11,290 bases of DNA from DAOMNN01 sp050486545 (GCA_050486545.1 JBJHDM010000082.1:1-11290), one strand, 5' to 3'; shown: positions 1 through 8,062, numbered from the stretch's first letter. The notes: generated by a model from the sequence alone, not told the origin. Program-made: numbers and translations.

Positions 1-1
1 G

Positions 2-436
2 TTGCAGCGGCGCAGCGACGATGCCCCGGTCGCGCCCGACACGCGGGTGTGGCTCGGCGACACGATGGGCGAGATGTTCGCGTACTACGCGGCCGCGGAT
101 GCCGCCCTGCTGGGCGGAAGCTGGCTGCCCTTCGGCGGTCAGAACCTGATCGAGGCCTGCATCGTGGGCACGCCGGTCGTCGTCGGCCCGCACACCTTCA
201 ACTTCAGCCTCGTGGCGGAGCAGGCAGTCGAATGCGGGGCGGCCCTGCGCGCAGCGGATGTGCCGGAAGGCATGAGGATCGCGCTGGATTTGCTGAGCGA
301 CCCGGAAAACCGCGAACGAGCCGGCGCCGCCGGCAGAAGCTTCGCGACGGCACACCGCGGCGCGACCGCCTGGACGATGGAGATCGTCGAGCGGATCTTT
401 GCTCCCGGCACGGGCGCGGCAGCGCCCGAAAACTGA
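2..436 (+). CDS. waaA: 3-deoxy-D-manno-octulosonic acid (Kdo) transferase, C-terminal part (5' end outside window)
   Basis: The reading frame is open from the left edge to a TGA at 434-436, giving the last 144 residues of a longer protein. The TTG at position 2 is not the true start. The sequence carries the glycosyltransferase-B C-terminal signature of WaaA/KdtA: a GGSWLPFGGQNLIEA stretch (about visible residues 38-52), then GTPVVVGPHTFNF. In the family this half binds CMP-Kdo, and the Glu in the NLIEA segment belongs to the nucleotide-sugar site. WaaA acts at the cytoplasmic face of the inner membrane, moving Kdo onto the lipid A precursor during LPS core assembly. Full-length family members have about 420 residues, so roughly the first two thirds are missing here only because of the window edge. 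The gene converges on tolC, with a shared hairpin between them. Identification is firm; the number of Kdo units added cannot be read from this part. Confidence 0.95.
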   Translation: MQRRSDDAPVAPDTRVWLGDTMGEMFAYYAAADAALLGGSWLPFGGQNLIEACIVGTPVVVGPHTFNFSLVAEQAVECGAALRAADVPEGMRIALDLLSDPENRERAGAAGRSFATAHRGATAWTMEIVERIFAPGTGAAAPEN

Positions 437-461
437 TCCTTGCCGGATGGACCGGCAAGGA
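437..461. terminator. Bidirectional terminator hairpin between converging waaA and tolC
   Basis: There is a perfect 10-bp inverted repeat, TCCTTGCCGG / CCGGCAAGGA, with a 5-base loop (447-451). It begins one base after the waaA stop and ends 17 bases before the tolC stop. On the minus strand the stem is followed by TCAGTTTT, a short U-run, so it best fits a Rho-independent terminator for tolC. On the plus strand there is no U-run, so termination of waaA would be weaker. Confidence 0.8.
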
Positions 462-478
462 ACGACCTGCCCGGTTCC

Positions 479-1774
479 TCAGTCCCCGAGCAACGTATTG
501 ACGATCCGCAGGTCTTCCTCGTCGAGCGTGCCGGCGGCGGCCTTGAGGCGCAGTTGGGCAAGCAGGGTTTCGTAGCGGGCGCCGGCCAGTTGCTGGCGGG
601 TTTCCGCGAGCTGGCTCTGGGCGTTGAGGACGTCGATATTGATGCGCACGCCGACTTCATAACCGAGGCGATTGGCTTCGAGGGCCGACAGCGAGGAGAC
701 CTCGGCAGCCTCCAGCGCCTTGATGCGCGCCATGCCACTGGTTACGCCCAGATAGGCCTGGCGCGCGGCCAGTGCGGCCTCGCGGCGGGCGCTTTCGAGA
801 TCGAAATCCGACTTGACCTTGAGTGCGGCGGTCTCGCGCTCGACCGAGGAGATCGCGCCGCCCGCGTACAGCGGGACGTTGAGCTGCAGGCCGATCATGG
901 TGGCATCGGTGCGCGGCCCAAGGGCGTTGTTCTGGCGGCGGGACTGGGTCTGGCTGGCGACGAGGTCGACGGTTGGATAATGGCCGGCACGGCTGCGATC
1001 GACCTCGCGCGAGGCGATCTCGCGCACGATGTGCTGCAACTGGACGCCGTAGCCCCCCAACTCGGCCGCCGAAACCCAGTCTTCCGGATTGTCCGGCACA
1101 GGCGCCGCGAGCTCGGTGCCGACACGCAGGCCGGCAAGCGGTTCGGGTGAACGGCCGATGATCTGTGCAAGGGCATGGCGGCGCACGTCGAGTTCACTCT
1201 GCGCCGCGATCTCCTGCGCGACGGCGAGATCGAAGCGGGACTGCGCTTCATGGACGTCAGTGATCGTGACCGTGCCGACCTCGAAGCTGGTGCGGGCGAT
1301 CTCGAGCTGCTCGGCGGCGGCGGTGCGCAATTGCACGATCGCATCGAGGGCATCCTGCGCGTTCAGGACGTTGAAGTAGGCCTCCGACACGCGCAGGATG
1401 AGATCCTGGCGGGCGAGTTCGAACTGCACTTCGGCCAGTTCGGTCTGCAGCGCCCCTTGCTCGGCGGCGATGCGATTCTGCATGCGGAACACCGGCTGGG
1501 TGAGCTGCACGCCCCAGCTGTGACTGTTGTAGGTGGCGCTGGACTGCCCGCTCGGATCGACGCGGTTGCGGCTGAGGTTGGCCGAGCCCCCGATGCTGGG
1601 CAGCAGTCCGGCGCGCGCCTGGACGGTGCGCTCCTGCCCGGCAATGAAGTCCTGCCGCGCCGCGGCGAACCGGGAGTCGTTGAGCACGGCCTGGTTGTAG
1701 ATCTCCAGCAGGTCGGCCGACCACACCAGTGCGGGGAACAGGCCGGCCAGAAGTGTTGCCGCGATGCGCTTCAT
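479..1774 (-). CDS. tolC: TolC family outer-membrane efflux/secretion channel
   Basis: The protein has 431 residues, close to the usual 430-490 of TolC family members. Residues 1-20 form a Sec signal peptide ending in VWSA, with cleavage likely before Asp21. The mature start DLLEIYNQAVLNDSRFAAAR is the classic opening of a TolC-type outer membrane efflux protein. Two long alanine- and glutamine-rich heptad segments follow, matching the duplicated OEP repeats that build the trimeric beta-barrel and alpha-helical tunnel. The protein would span the outer membrane and periplasm and dock with RND, ABC or MFS inner-membrane pumps through fusion proteins, or with type I secretion. A GGAG ribosome site lies about 7 bases before the ATG. 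Only 13 bases separate it from the upstream rhodanese gene, so it is the last gene of the methyltransferase-rhodanese-tolC unit. It may serve the RND pump encoded by the next operon upstream (2933-7155), which lacks its own channel; that pairing is inference. Confidence 0.93.
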   Translation of the reverse strand: MKRIAATLLAGLFPALVWSADLLEIYNQAVLNDSRFAAARQDFIAGQERTVQARAGLLPSIGGSANLSRNRVDPSGQSSATYNSHSWGVQLTQPVFRMQNRIAAEQGALQTELAEVQFELARQDLILRVSEAYFNVLNAQDALDAIVQLRTAAAEQLEIARTSFEVGTVTITDVHEAQSRFDLAVAQEIAAQSELDVRRHALAQIIGRSPEPLAGLRVGTELAAPVPDNPEDWVSAAELGGYGVQLQHIVREIASREVDRSRAGHYPTVDLVASQTQSRRQNNALGPRTDATMIGLQLNVPLYAGGAISSVERETAALKVKSDFDLESARREAALAARQAYLGVTSGMARIKALEAAEVSSLSALEANRLGYEVGVRINIDVLNAQSQLAETRQQLAGARYETLLAQLRLKAAAGTLDEEDLRIVNTLLGD

Positions 1775-1787
1775 GCGAGACTCCGTT

Positions 1788-2111
1788 TCAGTATTTGGGC
1801 ATGAGCGGGTCGACCTGCGACGCCCAGCCGGCGACGCCTCCCGCGAGATTGATCACCTTGCGAAACCCCTGGTATTCGAGAAAGGCGCCGACCCTGGCGC
1901 TGCGTATGCCGTGGTGGCAAACGACTACGATCTCGGACTCCGGGTCGAGTTCCCCGAGGTGTATCGGGACCGATCCCATCGGCATGAGTCGCGACCCCTC
2001 GATCCTGCAGACTTCGAACTCCCACGGCTCGCGCACGTCGAGCAGCACCGGGCGCGGCCGGGTCGGATCGGAAAGCCAGTCGGAGAGTTCGGTCGGGGTG
2101 ACTTCGCGCAT
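1788..2111 (-). CDS. Single-domain rhodanese-like sulfurtransferase
   Basis: This 107-residue protein is one rhodanese domain with no signal peptide, so probably cytoplasmic. It shows the LLDVREPWEFE motif (residues 23-33), and the active-site loop CHHGIRS starts at Cys65, the residue expected to carry the persulfide. The C-terminal GFRKVINLAGGVAGW (82-96) is also typical. The six-residue loop after Cys is the length seen in GlpE-type sulfur-transferring rhodaneses rather than the seven-residue loop of Cdc25-type phosphatases. The natural acceptor is unknown. It starts 7 bases after the methyltransferase stop and ends 13 bases before tolC, so it is clearly in their operon. A functional link to TolC is not obvious; linkage in relatives is known to me only from general memory of betaproteobacterial genomes. 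Confidence 0.93.
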   Translation of the reverse strand: MREVTPTELSDWLSDPTRPRPVLLDVREPWEFEVCRIEGSRLMPMGSVPIHLGELDPESEIVVVCHHGIRSARVGAFLEYQGFRKVINLAGGVAGWASQVDPLMPKY

Positions 2112-2118
2112 GGGTCGA

Positions 2119-2772
2119 TCAGAAGTGGAAATCGTCCTTGCGCTGGGTGTTCTTCAGCATCGGCACGACGGTCTCGAAGACGTCCTCGGAGCGGAACTGC
2201 CCCTCGGCCACGCAGGTGATCAGCCGTGCCTTCATCACTGGAGCCTCGCCCACGAAGGCGAACAGCCGGCCACCGACCGCGAGCTGCTCGAGCACGGCCT
2301 GCGGCACCACCGGCACACCGCCAGAAATGACGATGACGTCGTAGGGCGCACGGCACGGCAGGCCCAGGGCGCCGTCGGCTTCCTTGACGGTGACGTTCTG
2401 GACGCCGTAGCGGTCCAGGTTGTCGGCCGCGAGCTGTACCAGCTCGGGTTCGATGTCGATCGTGCGCACCCAGTCCGCCCGCGCGGCCAGCAGCGCGGCG
2501 AAGTAGCCCGAACCGGCACCGATCTCCAGCACCGAATCCGAGCGGTTGAGCTTGAGGGCCTGCAGCACCTTGCCCTCGATCACCGGCTTGAGCATGACCT
2601 GGCCGCAGCCGATCGGGATCTCGACGTCCGCGAAGGCGAGATTGCGGTGCTCGGCAGGCACGAATTCCTCGCGCCGGATCGTCATCAGAAGCTCGAGCAC
2701 GTCCTGATCCAGAACCTCCCAGGTGCGGATCTGCTGCTCGACCATGTTGAAACGGGCTTGTTCGTAGTTCAT
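2119..2772 (-). CDS. PCMT-like SAM-dependent methyltransferase (protein-L-isoaspartate O-methyltransferase family, divergent)
   Basis: This 217-residue protein has the full PCMT-family fold. Its SAM-binding motif I is VLEIGAGSGYFAALLA at 81-96, with the acidic post-I segment TIDIEPEL at 104-111 and YDVIVISGG at 144-152. The start MNYEQARFNMVEQQIRTW is characteristic of a betaproteobacterial subgroup. Canonical Pcm enzymes repair isoaspartyl residues in damaged proteins and carry a GQTISQP-like active loop. At the same place this protein reads CGQVMLKP (about 56-63), so the conserved Thr-Ile-Ser is missing and classic isoaspartyl repair is uncertain. The ATG follows an AGGA about 9 bases upstream. 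It is the first gene of the unit leading to the rhodanese and tolC. The family is certain; the substrate is not. Confidence 0.9.
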   Translation of the reverse strand: MNYEQARFNMVEQQIRTWEVLDQDVLELLMTIRREEFVPAEHRNLAFADVEIPIGCGQVMLKPVIEGKVLQALKLNRSDSVLEIGAGSGYFAALLAARADWVRTIDIEPELVQLAADNLDRYGVQNVTVKEADGALGLPCRAPYDVIVISGGVPVVPQAVLEQLAVGGRLFAFVGEAPVMKARLITCVAEGQFRSEDVFETVVPMLKNTQRKDDFHF

Positions 2773-2788
2773 CGTCTTGCGTCCTGAC

Positions 2789-2817
2789 AGTATATTAGCG
2801 CAATCTTATTCATTCCA
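2789..2817 (-). promoter_or_regulatory. Candidate sigma-70 promoter of the methyltransferase-rhodanese-tolC unit
   Basis: On the minus strand TATACT (2789-2794) is a good -10 hexamer, and 17 bases upstream is a poor -35, TGGAAT (2812-2817). The overlapping TAATAT is an alternative -10. The implied start would leave a leader of only about 10 bases before the ATG at 2772, overlapping the AGGA ribosome site. The exact position is therefore doubtful, although this AT-rich patch stands out in the 160-base gap. Confidence 0.4.
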
Positions 2818-2932
2818 CGACCGGGCCGATTGGCGCAAATCCGGCAACCTATGATTCTAGCGCACTCACACCGCCCCGATGCGGCACTGCGCAATCGCGA
2901 TCCTCCGCCCGAACCACCGAACGTCCGGCAGG

Positions 2933-5900
2933 TCATCGGCGCACCCGGAACCATGCCGCGTACAGCGCGGGGAGGAACATCATCGTCAGCAGCGTGGCGA
3001 TCGTGAGGCCCCCCATGATCGCCACGGCCATCGGACCGAAGAAGGCACTGCGCGACAGCGGGATCATCGCGAGGATGGCCGCCGCGGCCGTCAGCATGAT
3101 CGGCCGGAAGCGGCGCACGGTGGATTCGACGATCGCCTCCCATTCGCCCCGGCCGCCCTCGAGATCCTGGCGGATCTGGTCGACGAGGATCACCGAGTTG
3201 CGCATGATCATGCCCGACAAGGCGATCGTGCCGAGCATCGCGACGAAGCCGAAGGGCTGGTTGAACAGCAGCAGGAAGGCGGTCACCCCGATCAGGCCCA
3301 GCGGTGCGGTGAGCACGACCATTGCGACGAGCGAGAAGCGTTGCAGCTGCAACATCAGCACGGTGAGCACGGTCAGGACGAACAGCGGAATGCCGGCGGC
3401 GACCGAGCTGCCGCCCTTGGCGCTTTCCTCGACCGAACCGCCAACGTCCAGGCGATAGCCGAGCGGAAGCGCGCTGCGGATCGCTTCGATCTCGCCGGCC
3501 AGTTGCGACACGACCACGGCGGGCTGGGTCCGCCCATACAGGTTCGCACGCACGGTCACGGTGGGAATGCGGTCGCGCCGCCAGATGACGCCTTGTTCGA
3601 ACCCGGCCTCGACGGTCACGACCTGGGCGAGTGGGACGCTGCGCCCATTGCCAAGGGGGATGGCGAGATCGGACAGCAGGCCGAGATGCGCGCGCTCGGA
3701 TTGCGCCCCGCGCAGCACGACGTCGATGGTCTCGGTGCCTTCCCGGAACTGCGTCACCGTGCGCCCCTGGAGCGAGGTGTCGAGCAGAGCCGCAAGCTCC
3801 TGGCTCGAGAGCCCGAGCAGGCGGGCCTTTTCCTGGTCGATGCGCAGGCGGACCTGTTTGGATGGCTCTTCCCAATCCAGGTGGACGTTGGAGAGATGCG
3901 GATTGGCGCGCAGCACGCCAGCCACGTCCTGTGCGATCCGGCGCAGTTCGTCGAAATCCTGTCCGCTGACCCGGTACTGGAGGGGGAACCCCACCGGTGG
4001 GCCGTTTTCCAGGCGATTGACGACGCCGATCAGTTCGGCCGGAGACTCCTCGAAGAGGCGGATGAGACGCGCCCGCAGCGCTTCGCGCTCTGGCGAACCG
4101 CGCGTCAGGATCACGAACTGGGCGAAGCTCGTCTGCGCAAGCTGCTGGTCGAGCGGCAGGTAGAAGCGCGGACTGCCCCCGCCGACCCACGCGACGTAGT
4201 TCTCGATGCCGTCCTGCTCGTCGAGAAACACCTCGATGCGCTCGACCGCGGCCTGGGTCGCATGGTGCGACGCCCCTTCGGCCAGCCGCAGGTCGACGAC
4301 GAGTTCGGGCCGGGTCGAGTCGGGAAAGAACTGTTGCGGCACGAAGCGCACGAACACGGCGAGCGATCCGACGAAGACCGCCAGGGTCAGTACGATCACC
4401 CACCAGCGATGCTGGACGCAGCCGTTCACCAGTGCGCGGAACCGCGTGTAGAACGCCGTGTGGTAGATCGCGTACTCGTCGTGCTGCTCATGCGCCCGGG
4501 CCGCCCGCTCGGCCATCCTGCGCCCGGCCTGCGGCGAGAAGCGCGACACGAGGCGCGCCATCAGCGTCGGCCTGCCGTTCTTCGCGGCGAAATCCGGCAG
4601 CAGGTGGTAGCCGAGGTAGGGCACGAACAGCACCGCCGCCACCCACGACACCAGCAGCGCGATGACCGTGACCTGGAAGATCGATCGGGTGTACTCTCCG
4701 GTGGCCGATGCGGCCAGCGCGATCGGCAGGAACCCTGCCGCGGTCACGAGCGTGCCGGACAGCATCGGCATCGCGGTCGACACGTAGGCGAAACTGGCTG
4801 CACGCACGCGGTCCCAGCCCTGCTCCATCTTGGTCGCCATCATCTCGACGGCGATGATCGCGTCGTCGACCAGCAGGCCCAGCGCGATGATCAGTGCCCC
4901 GAGCGAGATCTTGTGCAGCCCGATGTCGAGCAGGTGCATGAACAGGAAGGTGATCGCGAGCACCACCGGGATGATCACGAGCACCACCACGCCCGTGCGC
5001 AGCCCGAGCGAGAGCAGGCTGACGGCCATGACGATGATCACCGCCTCGGCCAGCACCTTGACGAACTCGTTGATCGAGCGCTTGACCGCGAGCGGCTGGT
5101 CGGCCACGCGCTCGAGCTGAAGCCCGACCGGCAACTGCGCTTCGATGCGCTCGACCGCCGTGTCCAGATGGCGACCGAGGGCGAGGATGTCGCCGCCCTC
5201 GCGCATCGACACGCCGATGCCGAAGGCCTGCTGCCCCATGTAGCGCATGCGTTCGCGCGGCGGATCGACGAAGCCCCGCCGCACGTCGGCGACGTCGCCG
5301 AGACGGAAGCTGCGGTCGCCGGCCCGGATCACGGTATCGCGGATCGCATCGAGGTCTTCGAAGGCGCCCGAAGGCCTGAGCCAGACGCGCTCGTCGGCGG
5401 TTTCGAAGAATCCCGCCCCACTCATCGCGTTGCGCCCCGCCAGTGCCGCGGCGAAGTCGCGCACGTCCAGTCCTAAGGTGGCCAGGCGCGTGTTGGACAG
5501 CTCGACATACACGCGCTGCGGCTGCTCGCCGAAGAAGCTGACCTTGGCCACGTCCGGAACACGCAGCAGCTCGCCACGGATGGCCTCGGCATAGCGCTTG
5601 AGCTCGGCCTCGTCGAATCCTTCTCCGACCAGTGCGAAGATGTTGCCGTAGGTGTCGCCGAACTCGTCGTTGAAGCTCGGGCCGATCACCCCTTGCGGGA
5701 GGGTGTGGCGGATGTCTCCGATCTTCTTGCGCACCTGGTACCAGACCTCGGGGATCGCGCGCGGGTGCACCGAGTCGCGCACCATGAAGAACACCATCGA
5801 CTCGCCCGGGCGCGAATAGCTGCGCACGAAATCCCCTTCGGCGACCTCCTGCAACTTGCGCTCGATCTTGTCCGTGACCTGCTCGGCGATCTCGGCGGCG

Positions 5901-6073
5901 CTGGCGCCGGGCCATTCGGTACGCACGACCATGAGCTTGAAGGTGAACGGCGGATCCTCGGACTGCCCGAGCTGCGTATACGAAAAGAGGCCGATCGCGG
6001 TCAGCACGACCAGCGCGTACAGCACCAGCGACTGATGGTTCAGCCCCCATTCGGATGCGTTGAAACGGCTCAT
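2933..6073 (-). CDS. RND-type (HAE1) multidrug efflux pump, inner-membrane permease
   Basis: The protein has 1046 residues starting MSRFNASEWGL, the normal size for AcrB-like pumps with 12 membrane helices and two large periplasmic loops. Helix 1 is at about 16-36. The SEDPPFTFKLMVVRTEWPG stretch after it opens the first porter domain. Helix 4 holds LLVDDAII with Asp403 and Asp404, equivalent to the proton-relay pair D407/D408 of AcrB. In helix 10, where AcrB has Lys940, this protein has Arg958 in MRNSVILVDQI. That variant fits, from memory, the TriC-like branch of HAE1 pumps. It should export hydrophobic or amphipathic compounds using the proton gradient, as a trimer with the adaptor encoded just upstream. 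The ATG overlaps the adaptor stop (ATGA, 6070-6073). It has no strong ribosome site, so translation is probably coupled. The frame stays open upstream to 6487, but that part overlaps the adaptor gene and is not real. Substrate unknown. Confidence 0.95.
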   Translation of the reverse strand: MSRFNASEWGLNHQSLVLYALVVLTAIGLFSYTQLGQSEDPPFTFKLMVVRTEWPGASAAEIAEQVTDKIERKLQEVAEGDFVRSYSRPGESMVFFMVRDSVHPRAIPEVWYQVRKKIGDIRHTLPQGVIGPSFNDEFGDTYGNIFALVGEGFDEAELKRYAEAIRGELLRVPDVAKVSFFGEQPQRVYVELSNTRLATLGLDVRDFAAALAGRNAMSGAGFFETADERVWLRPSGAFEDLDAIRDTVIRAGDRSFRLGDVADVRRGFVDPPRERMRYMGQQAFGIGVSMREGGDILALGRHLDTAVERIEAQLPVGLQLERVADQPLAVKRSINEFVKVLAEAVIIVMAVSLLSLGLRTGVVVLVIIPVVLAITFLFMHLLDIGLHKISLGALIIALGLLVDDAIIAVEMMATKMEQGWDRVRAASFAYVSTAMPMLSGTLVTAAGFLPIALAASATGEYTRSIFQVTVIALLVSWVAAVLFVPYLGYHLLPDFAAKNGRPTLMARLVSRFSPQAGRRMAERAARAHEQHDEYAIYHTAFYTRFRALVNGCVQHRWWVIVLTLAVFVGSLAVFVRFVPQQFFPDSTRPELVVDLRLAEGASHHATQAAVERIEVFLDEQDGIENYVAWVGGGSPRFYLPLDQQLAQTSFAQFVILTRGSPEREALRARLIRLFEESPAELIGVVNRLENGPPVGFPLQYRVSGQDFDELRRIAQDVAGVLRANPHLSNVHLDWEEPSKQVRLRIDQEKARLLGLSSQELAALLDTSLQGRTVTQFREGTETIDVVLRGAQSERAHLGLLSDLAIPLGNGRSVPLAQVVTVEAGFEQGVIWRRDRIPTVTVRANLYGRTQPAVVVSQLAGEIEAIRSALPLGYRLDVGGSVEESAKGGSSVAAGIPLFVLTVLTVLMLQLQRFSLVAMVVLTAPLGLIGVTAFLLLFNQPFGFVAMLGTIALSGMIMRNSVILVDQIRQDLEGGRGEWEAIVESTVRRFRPIMLTAAAAILAMIPLSRSAFFGPMAVAIMGGLTIATLLTMMFLPALYAAWFRVRR

Positions 6074-7155
6074 CGGGACAGATCCAGCGCCACCGGCGCG
6101 CGGTCTGTCACCGCCCGGACGGTTTCGCCCGGCACCAGCCGGTGCACGCCGGCGATGACGATCCGGGCACCGGGATCCAGCCCGGCTCCGACCAGCACGC
6201 CATCTTCGCGCAATCCGCGCACCTCGACTTCGACCGGTGTGACGCGGGATTGCGCATCGACGACCCACACCACCGAACGGCCGTCGATCGCGGTGACCGC
6301 GGTCAGCGGCAGCAAGCGCTCCGAGTTCGTCCGGGACGGGAAGACCACGTGCGCCGTAGCACCCAGTGGCAGCGCATCGGCTGCGTCGGCGACGCGCACG
6401 CGCACGGCGTAGGTTCGGGTCGCGGGATCGGCCGCGGGAGCGACCTCGCGGACGGTCGCCGCAAAGCCTTGCCGGGCATCCGACCAAGGACGCACCATGG
6501 CGGCCTGCCCTGGCGAAACCTCGCGAATCCGGCTCTCGGGAACATGGATCTGCACTTCACGCTCGCCGTGCCGTGCCAGCCGCAAGGCCGGCTGGCCCGC
6601 CGCGAGCACCTGCCCGACCTCCGCGCCAATCTCCAGGACGATCCCGTCGTGGTCGGCGCGCAGCGTCGAATATTCGGCCTGGTTCGCCGCGGCCGCAGCC
6701 TGCGCACGTGCCTGCCGCAGGCGCGCTTCGGCGGCCTCCTTCGCGGTCCGGCGCGCGTCGAGCGCCGATTCGCTGATGAAACCGGCCTCGCGCAGTTCCG
6801 CACCGCGCCGGAGTTCCGCGACGGCCAGCGCGAGATCCGCCTCGGCCGCCGCCCGCTGCGCCCGCGCCGCGGCGGCAGCCAGTTCCACGTCCTGCGGGTC
6901 GATGCGCATCAGCACCTCGCCGGCCCGCACCCGTGAGCCGGCATCGACACGGCGTTCGACGAGCTTTCCGCCGACGCGAAACGCCAGATCGCTCTCGTGG
7001 CGGGCACGGACATCGCCTGCATACACCCGCGTGGTTTCGACGGCCTCCGATGGCGCAGACTGCACGAGCACGGCCCGTGGGGGTGCGCTTGGCGGCGGGG
7101 CCTCGGAACACGCGGAAAGCAGCGCCAGGGCCAGCAGTGCGAGCGGCAGTCTCAT
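6070..7155 (-). CDS. RND efflux periplasmic adaptor (membrane-fusion protein), lipoprotein
   Basis: This 361-residue adaptor begins with a lipoprotein signal: a hydrophobic stretch and the lipobox LSAC with the lipidated Cys at 16, so it is tethered to the inner membrane facing the periplasm. Two lipoyl-like half motifs are visible: SDLAFRVGGKLVERRVDAGS around 55-74, and DHDGIVLEIGAEVGQVLAAG around 168-187. They flank an alanine/arginine-rich alpha-hairpin coiled coil at about 88-160. Beta-barrel and membrane-proximal regions follow, including VPESRIREVSPGQ. The family bridges an RND pump to an outer-membrane channel. A strong GGGAGG ribosome site sits 6 bases before the ATG. Both ends overlap neighbours by 4 bases (tetR stop / its start, and its stop / pump start), so the three genes form one operon. 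No outer-membrane channel gene is in the operon. Confidence 0.95.
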   Translation of the reverse strand: MRLPLALLALALLSACSEAPPPSAPPRAVLVQSAPSEAVETTRVYAGDVRARHESDLAFRVGGKLVERRVDAGSRVRAGEVLMRIDPQDVELAAAAARAQRAAAEADLALAVAELRRGAELREAGFISESALDARRTAKEAAEARLRQARAQAAAAANQAEYSTLRADHDGIVLEIGAEVGQVLAAGQPALRLARHGEREVQIHVPESRIREVSPGQAAMVRPWSDARQGFAATVREVAPAADPATRTYAVRVRVADAADALPLGATAHVVFPSRTNSERLLPLTAVTAIDGRSVVWVVDAQSRVTPVEVEVRGLREDGVLVGAGLDPGARIVIAGVHRLVPGETVRAVTDRAPVALDLSR

Positions 7156-7811
7156 GGCTGTCCTCCCGGGGCGTTGCGATCGACGCCGAGGCCGTTCATG
7201 ACGAGATCGAAATAGCTTTCGAGATAGCGGTCGGCATCGACGTCATGACCGCAGCACGAACCGAAGGAGTGACGCCACAGGGCCAGGTGCAACAGCGGCG
7301 AAATGAGAACGCGGCAAATGATTTCATCATCGACGGACCGGAACACGCCCTGCTCCACACCGCGCCGGACCGCCTGGCGGATCAGACGCTGCCCGCGATG
7401 GATCACCGCTTCGTGGTAGTAGGCGGCCACCTCGGGAAAGTTGCGCGCTTCGGAAAGCATCAGCTTGGGCACGCCGCCCAGTTCGGTGTTGCCGATACGC
7501 TCCCACCAACCGAACAGGATCGCGCGCAACAGGCCCACGGGATCGTCGGGATACGTATCGAGCAGCGCTTCGCCCTGTTCGATGACCGGCAGCACGCCTT
7601 CGGCGATGACCGCCCGAAACAGCGCTTCCTTGCTGTCGAAGTACAGGTACAGGGTGCCCTTGGACACCCCCGCGCGGGCCGCGACCTCGTCCAGCCGCGT
7701 CGCCGCAAAGCCTTTCTCGACGAACAGCGACAACGCCGCCGCCGTCAGCTCCTGCGGCCGCGCCTCCTTGCGCCGGCGGCGCGGGGCAGCGCGTGTCGGC
7801 GTCGTACTCAT
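7152..7811 (-). CDS. TetR/AcrR family repressor of the RND efflux operon
   Basis: This is a 219-residue regulator with a very basic N-terminal tail (RRRRK at 11-15) and a TetR DNA-binding domain. The core helix-turn-helix TRLDEVAARAGVSKGTLYLYF lies at 38-58, followed by the DSKEALFRAVIAEG linker. The C-terminal ligand-binding half is divergent, as usual, and includes an adjacent Cys pair in the SFGSCCGH segment that could be redox- or metal-sensitive (speculative). The start is supported by a GGAGG 5 bases upstream of the ATG. The gene is first in the operon, with its stop overlapping the adaptor start. A repressor as the first gene of its own efflux operon usually represses itself and the pump until a substrate binds. 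The palindrome at 7898-7919, overlapping the -10 element, fits that model. Inducer unknown. Confidence 0.95.
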   Translation of the reverse strand: MSTTPTRAAPRRRRKEARPQELTAAALSLFVEKGFAATRLDEVAARAGVSKGTLYLYFDSKEALFRAVIAEGVLPVIEQGEALLDTYPDDPVGLLRAILFGWWERIGNTELGGVPKLMLSEARNFPEVAAYYHEAVIHRGQRLIRQAVRRGVEQGVFRSVDDEIICRVLISPLLHLALWRHSFGSCCGHDVDADRYLESYFDLVMNGLGVDRNAPGGQP

Positions 7812-7897
7812 GCGGCCTCCGGACGCAAGGTACGGCCACGGATGGATTCCGCCTGCCCGTAAAAGGGCGTTGCGCAGACACTCATGACTGACCCACT

Positions 7898-7919
7898 AAT
7901 AACTGACTGGTCAGTAATT
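7898..7919. promoter_or_regulatory. Probable operator of the TetR-RND operon (22-bp palindrome)
   Basis: The core is ACTGAC-TG-GTCAGT (7902-7915), with perfect 6-bp arms. The symmetry continues outward with only one mismatched pair (7901/7916) to AAT...ATT. It lies 87 bases upstream of the repressor ATG and overlaps the predicted -10 hexamer. Size, symmetry and position are typical of TetR-family operators. A partial copy, TGACTGACC, occurs at 7885-7893 and could be a second, weaker site. Confidence 0.75.
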
Positions 7920-7944
7920 TACTACTGCAGCGCTCGATGCACAA
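7916..7944 (-). promoter_or_regulatory. Probable sigma-70 promoter of the tetR-adaptor-RND operon
   Basis: On the minus strand there is a -35 TTGTGC (7939-7944), a 17-base spacer and a -10 TAAATT (7916-7921). The -10 runs into the palindrome at 7898-7919, so a bound repressor would block polymerase. The leader to the ATG at 7811 would be about 100 bases. Confidence 0.6.
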
Positions 7945-8032
7945 GCGGGATGCGCCGTTTCCACGAACGCATGAAATCCATCCCGACAAAAGGCCGGTGA
8001 AACACCGCAGGGCCCGCCTTCTTCAGATTCAC

Positions 8033-8062
8033 TTGCACTGGCGAAACAAAAGTGAGTAAATA
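8033..8062 (+). promoter_or_regulatory. Candidate promoter of the second TetR gene
   Basis: A -35-like TTGCAC (8033-8038) is followed after 18 bases by TAAATA (8057-8062). That -10 candidate sits at the centre of the 8051-8068 palindrome. The -10 match is mediocre; the case rests on position relative to the operator and the ribosome site. Confidence 0.45.

Noticed and set aside
440..1804. Plus-strand open frames (440-1150, 1175-1804) opposite tolC
   Set aside because: They mirror TolC codons and show no domain, signal or ribosome site.
2773..2932. Possible terminator after the RND pump gene
   Set aside because: Only short imperfect stems with no U-run were found on the minus strand.
2879..5476. 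Long 865-codon open frame on + opposite the RND pump
   Set aside because: It is antisense to an unmistakable RND permease; its translation is rich in His, Asp, Arg and Glu without any domain, as expected from a high-GC shadow frame.
6074..6487. N-terminal extension of the RND pump frame
   Set aside because: The added 138 residues are Arg-rich out-of-frame translation of the adaptor gene; family length and the ATGA overlap place the start at 6073.
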